Shown here: positions 63,122-64,000 of the stretch, in pieces
How the letters are laid out: every line of letters starts with the position of its first letter
How positions within the stretch are numbered: position 1 is the stretch's first letter
Assembly (NCBI GenBank): GCA_964017145.1
Contig: OZ024845.1
Coordinates: 3,100,001-3,164,000 of the forward strand
Reading direction: 5' to 3'
Length of the DNA: 64,000 nucleotides
DNA from: Agrocybe praecox
Lineage: Eukaryota > Basidiomycota > Agaricomycetes > Agaricales > Agrocybaceae
The notes under the pieces: generated by a model
What the model was told of the DNA's origin: nothing
Database searches by the model: none
Seen by the model: the letters and a program-made list of their open reading frames with translations, nothing else
Translations under genes and position numbers: made by a program

Positions 63122-64000
63122 ATGTCTGCATTATTTTCTTCAGTCAAGCCACTACAAAGGTCATTTCTGACATACTCGCTATCACAAACATGTCTTTCGA
63201 GGACATTCTACGTATCTTCTATCTCAAACGCGGAGGCTAAGCAAAAGCAAGTGAAGGATAATGGAACAAGTGCCCCGACATCAGAATCGGATACATTACC
63301 ACCCCTCAGTAGGCCTTTAGGTGTTCGACAGAGGCCTACTACTGCAATAAGATCAAGTGTTGAAAGAATAAAAGACCTTATGGATCATGATGCGCTCATG
63401 GCTCAAAGAAAGCACCTGTAAGTAAGCCTTCAAGAAATGGTTGATTTGTATACCGAATGGTCCTGAGATGCCTTTGGATTATAGTATTAAAGAGGCAGGG
63501 AAAGGTTACTTTCATGACTTGAATATGACACGAAAACACGGCGGAAAGACGTGGATTGCTCCTAAAGTGCTTATTCGCGAAGATGTGCGTGAAATTGTCT
63601 TTGAATAATCTATCCACCAACTTAGTCTCCCAAACTCACTTGAATGTTTTAGAAATCGTTATACCTACCAAACATCAATGGTACCGCACTGGATGACGGC
63701 ACGAAAAAAGATACGACTACGCTGTGCTTTGGAAAAATTTCAGTTCTAGCCATGCTCGGGACCCAAATATCCGAGGTATATTTCACCGAGGCATGCAACA
63801 CCTTCAGATGCTCATATATATTTCATTTACTCTAGGCACATGTTAAATCATTTACGTATGCCCTCAACGCTCGCTTCGCTTCCAACCCTCTCTATCAATT
63901 CGTTCAAATTAATCTGCAAGAAAATCTCCTCAAATCTCTCCTCGTCAAGGTTTACGCTCGAGCATTACGCGGCTCCGTCCCACCCGCATTGCACCCTACC
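63122..64000 (+). CDS. ATP10: ATP10, F1Fo ATP synthase assembly factor (cut by window end)
   Basis: Atp10 is a mitochondrial inner-membrane chaperone that helps Atp6 assemble into the Fo sector. The N terminus MSALFSSVKPLQRSFLTYSL is basic and Ser-rich, like a mitochondrial presequence. Exon 1 (63122-63417) joins to 63485 through GTAAGT...ATTATAG, giving LIKEAGKGYFHDLNMTRKHGGKTW. Later exons carry GKTWIAPKVLIREDKSLYLPN and CFGKISVLAMLG. The ATP-synt_10 pattern (GKxWxxPxxLIxxDKSLYFPN, LxGKxxxV) is clear. The reading frame continues past 64000, so the C terminus is missing. It is transcribed divergently from H2A with under 200 bases between the start codons. Confidence 0.92.

Overview
The window is nuclear DNA of a filamentous basidiomycete, most likely an Agaricomycete. 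Almost every gene is split by many 45-75 base GT...AG introns. The gene families are typical of mushroom-forming fungi: F-box proteins with an LPQEL start, A-T-R adenylate-forming reductases, multi-intron cytochrome P450s and a sushi/Tf1-like LTR element. No bacterial operon, CRISPR array or clear tRNA was seen. All gene models were spliced by eye, and the exon sums that I worked out are multiples of three.

Layout. (1) 183-9190 and 23425-32258 form a large, imperfect inverted repeat. Each arm carries an adenylate-forming reductase gene and a P450 gene reading towards the centre. A ~4.9 kb core (about 1575-6463 and 26469-31357) is collinear and appears identical. The P450s and the outer flanks have diverged. 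(2) The ~14 kb spacer holds a BRI3-like small membrane protein, a Tc1/mariner-like MITE, an F-box gene, a FAD-dependent monooxygenase, a TMEM242-like mitochondrial protein, an unrecognised membrane/acidic protein and a complete but gag-only LTR retrotransposon with identical LTRs. (3) Beyond the right arm, 32810-34210 holds a decayed reductase. It is followed by gene-poor DNA and by a two-exon gene of unknown function, a tiny secreted peptide and a secreted cysteine-containing protein. (4) 42186-43116 is SEC62. (5) 45250-57562 holds a second F-box gene and two more intact reductases in tandem. (6) 57945-64000 is housekeeping: a UBE3D-like E3 with a long N-terminal extension, histone H2A and the start of ATP10.

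How they fit together. The four intact reductases (two apparently identical), the relic, the two P450s and the FAD monooxygenase look like a secondary-metabolite neighbourhood. In such a pathway a carboxylic acid would be activated, loaded on a carrier domain, reduced to an aldehyde or alcohol and then oxidised. The product cannot be read from the sequence. The inverted repeat suggests gene conversion, or a recent duplication, acting on the reductase gene only.
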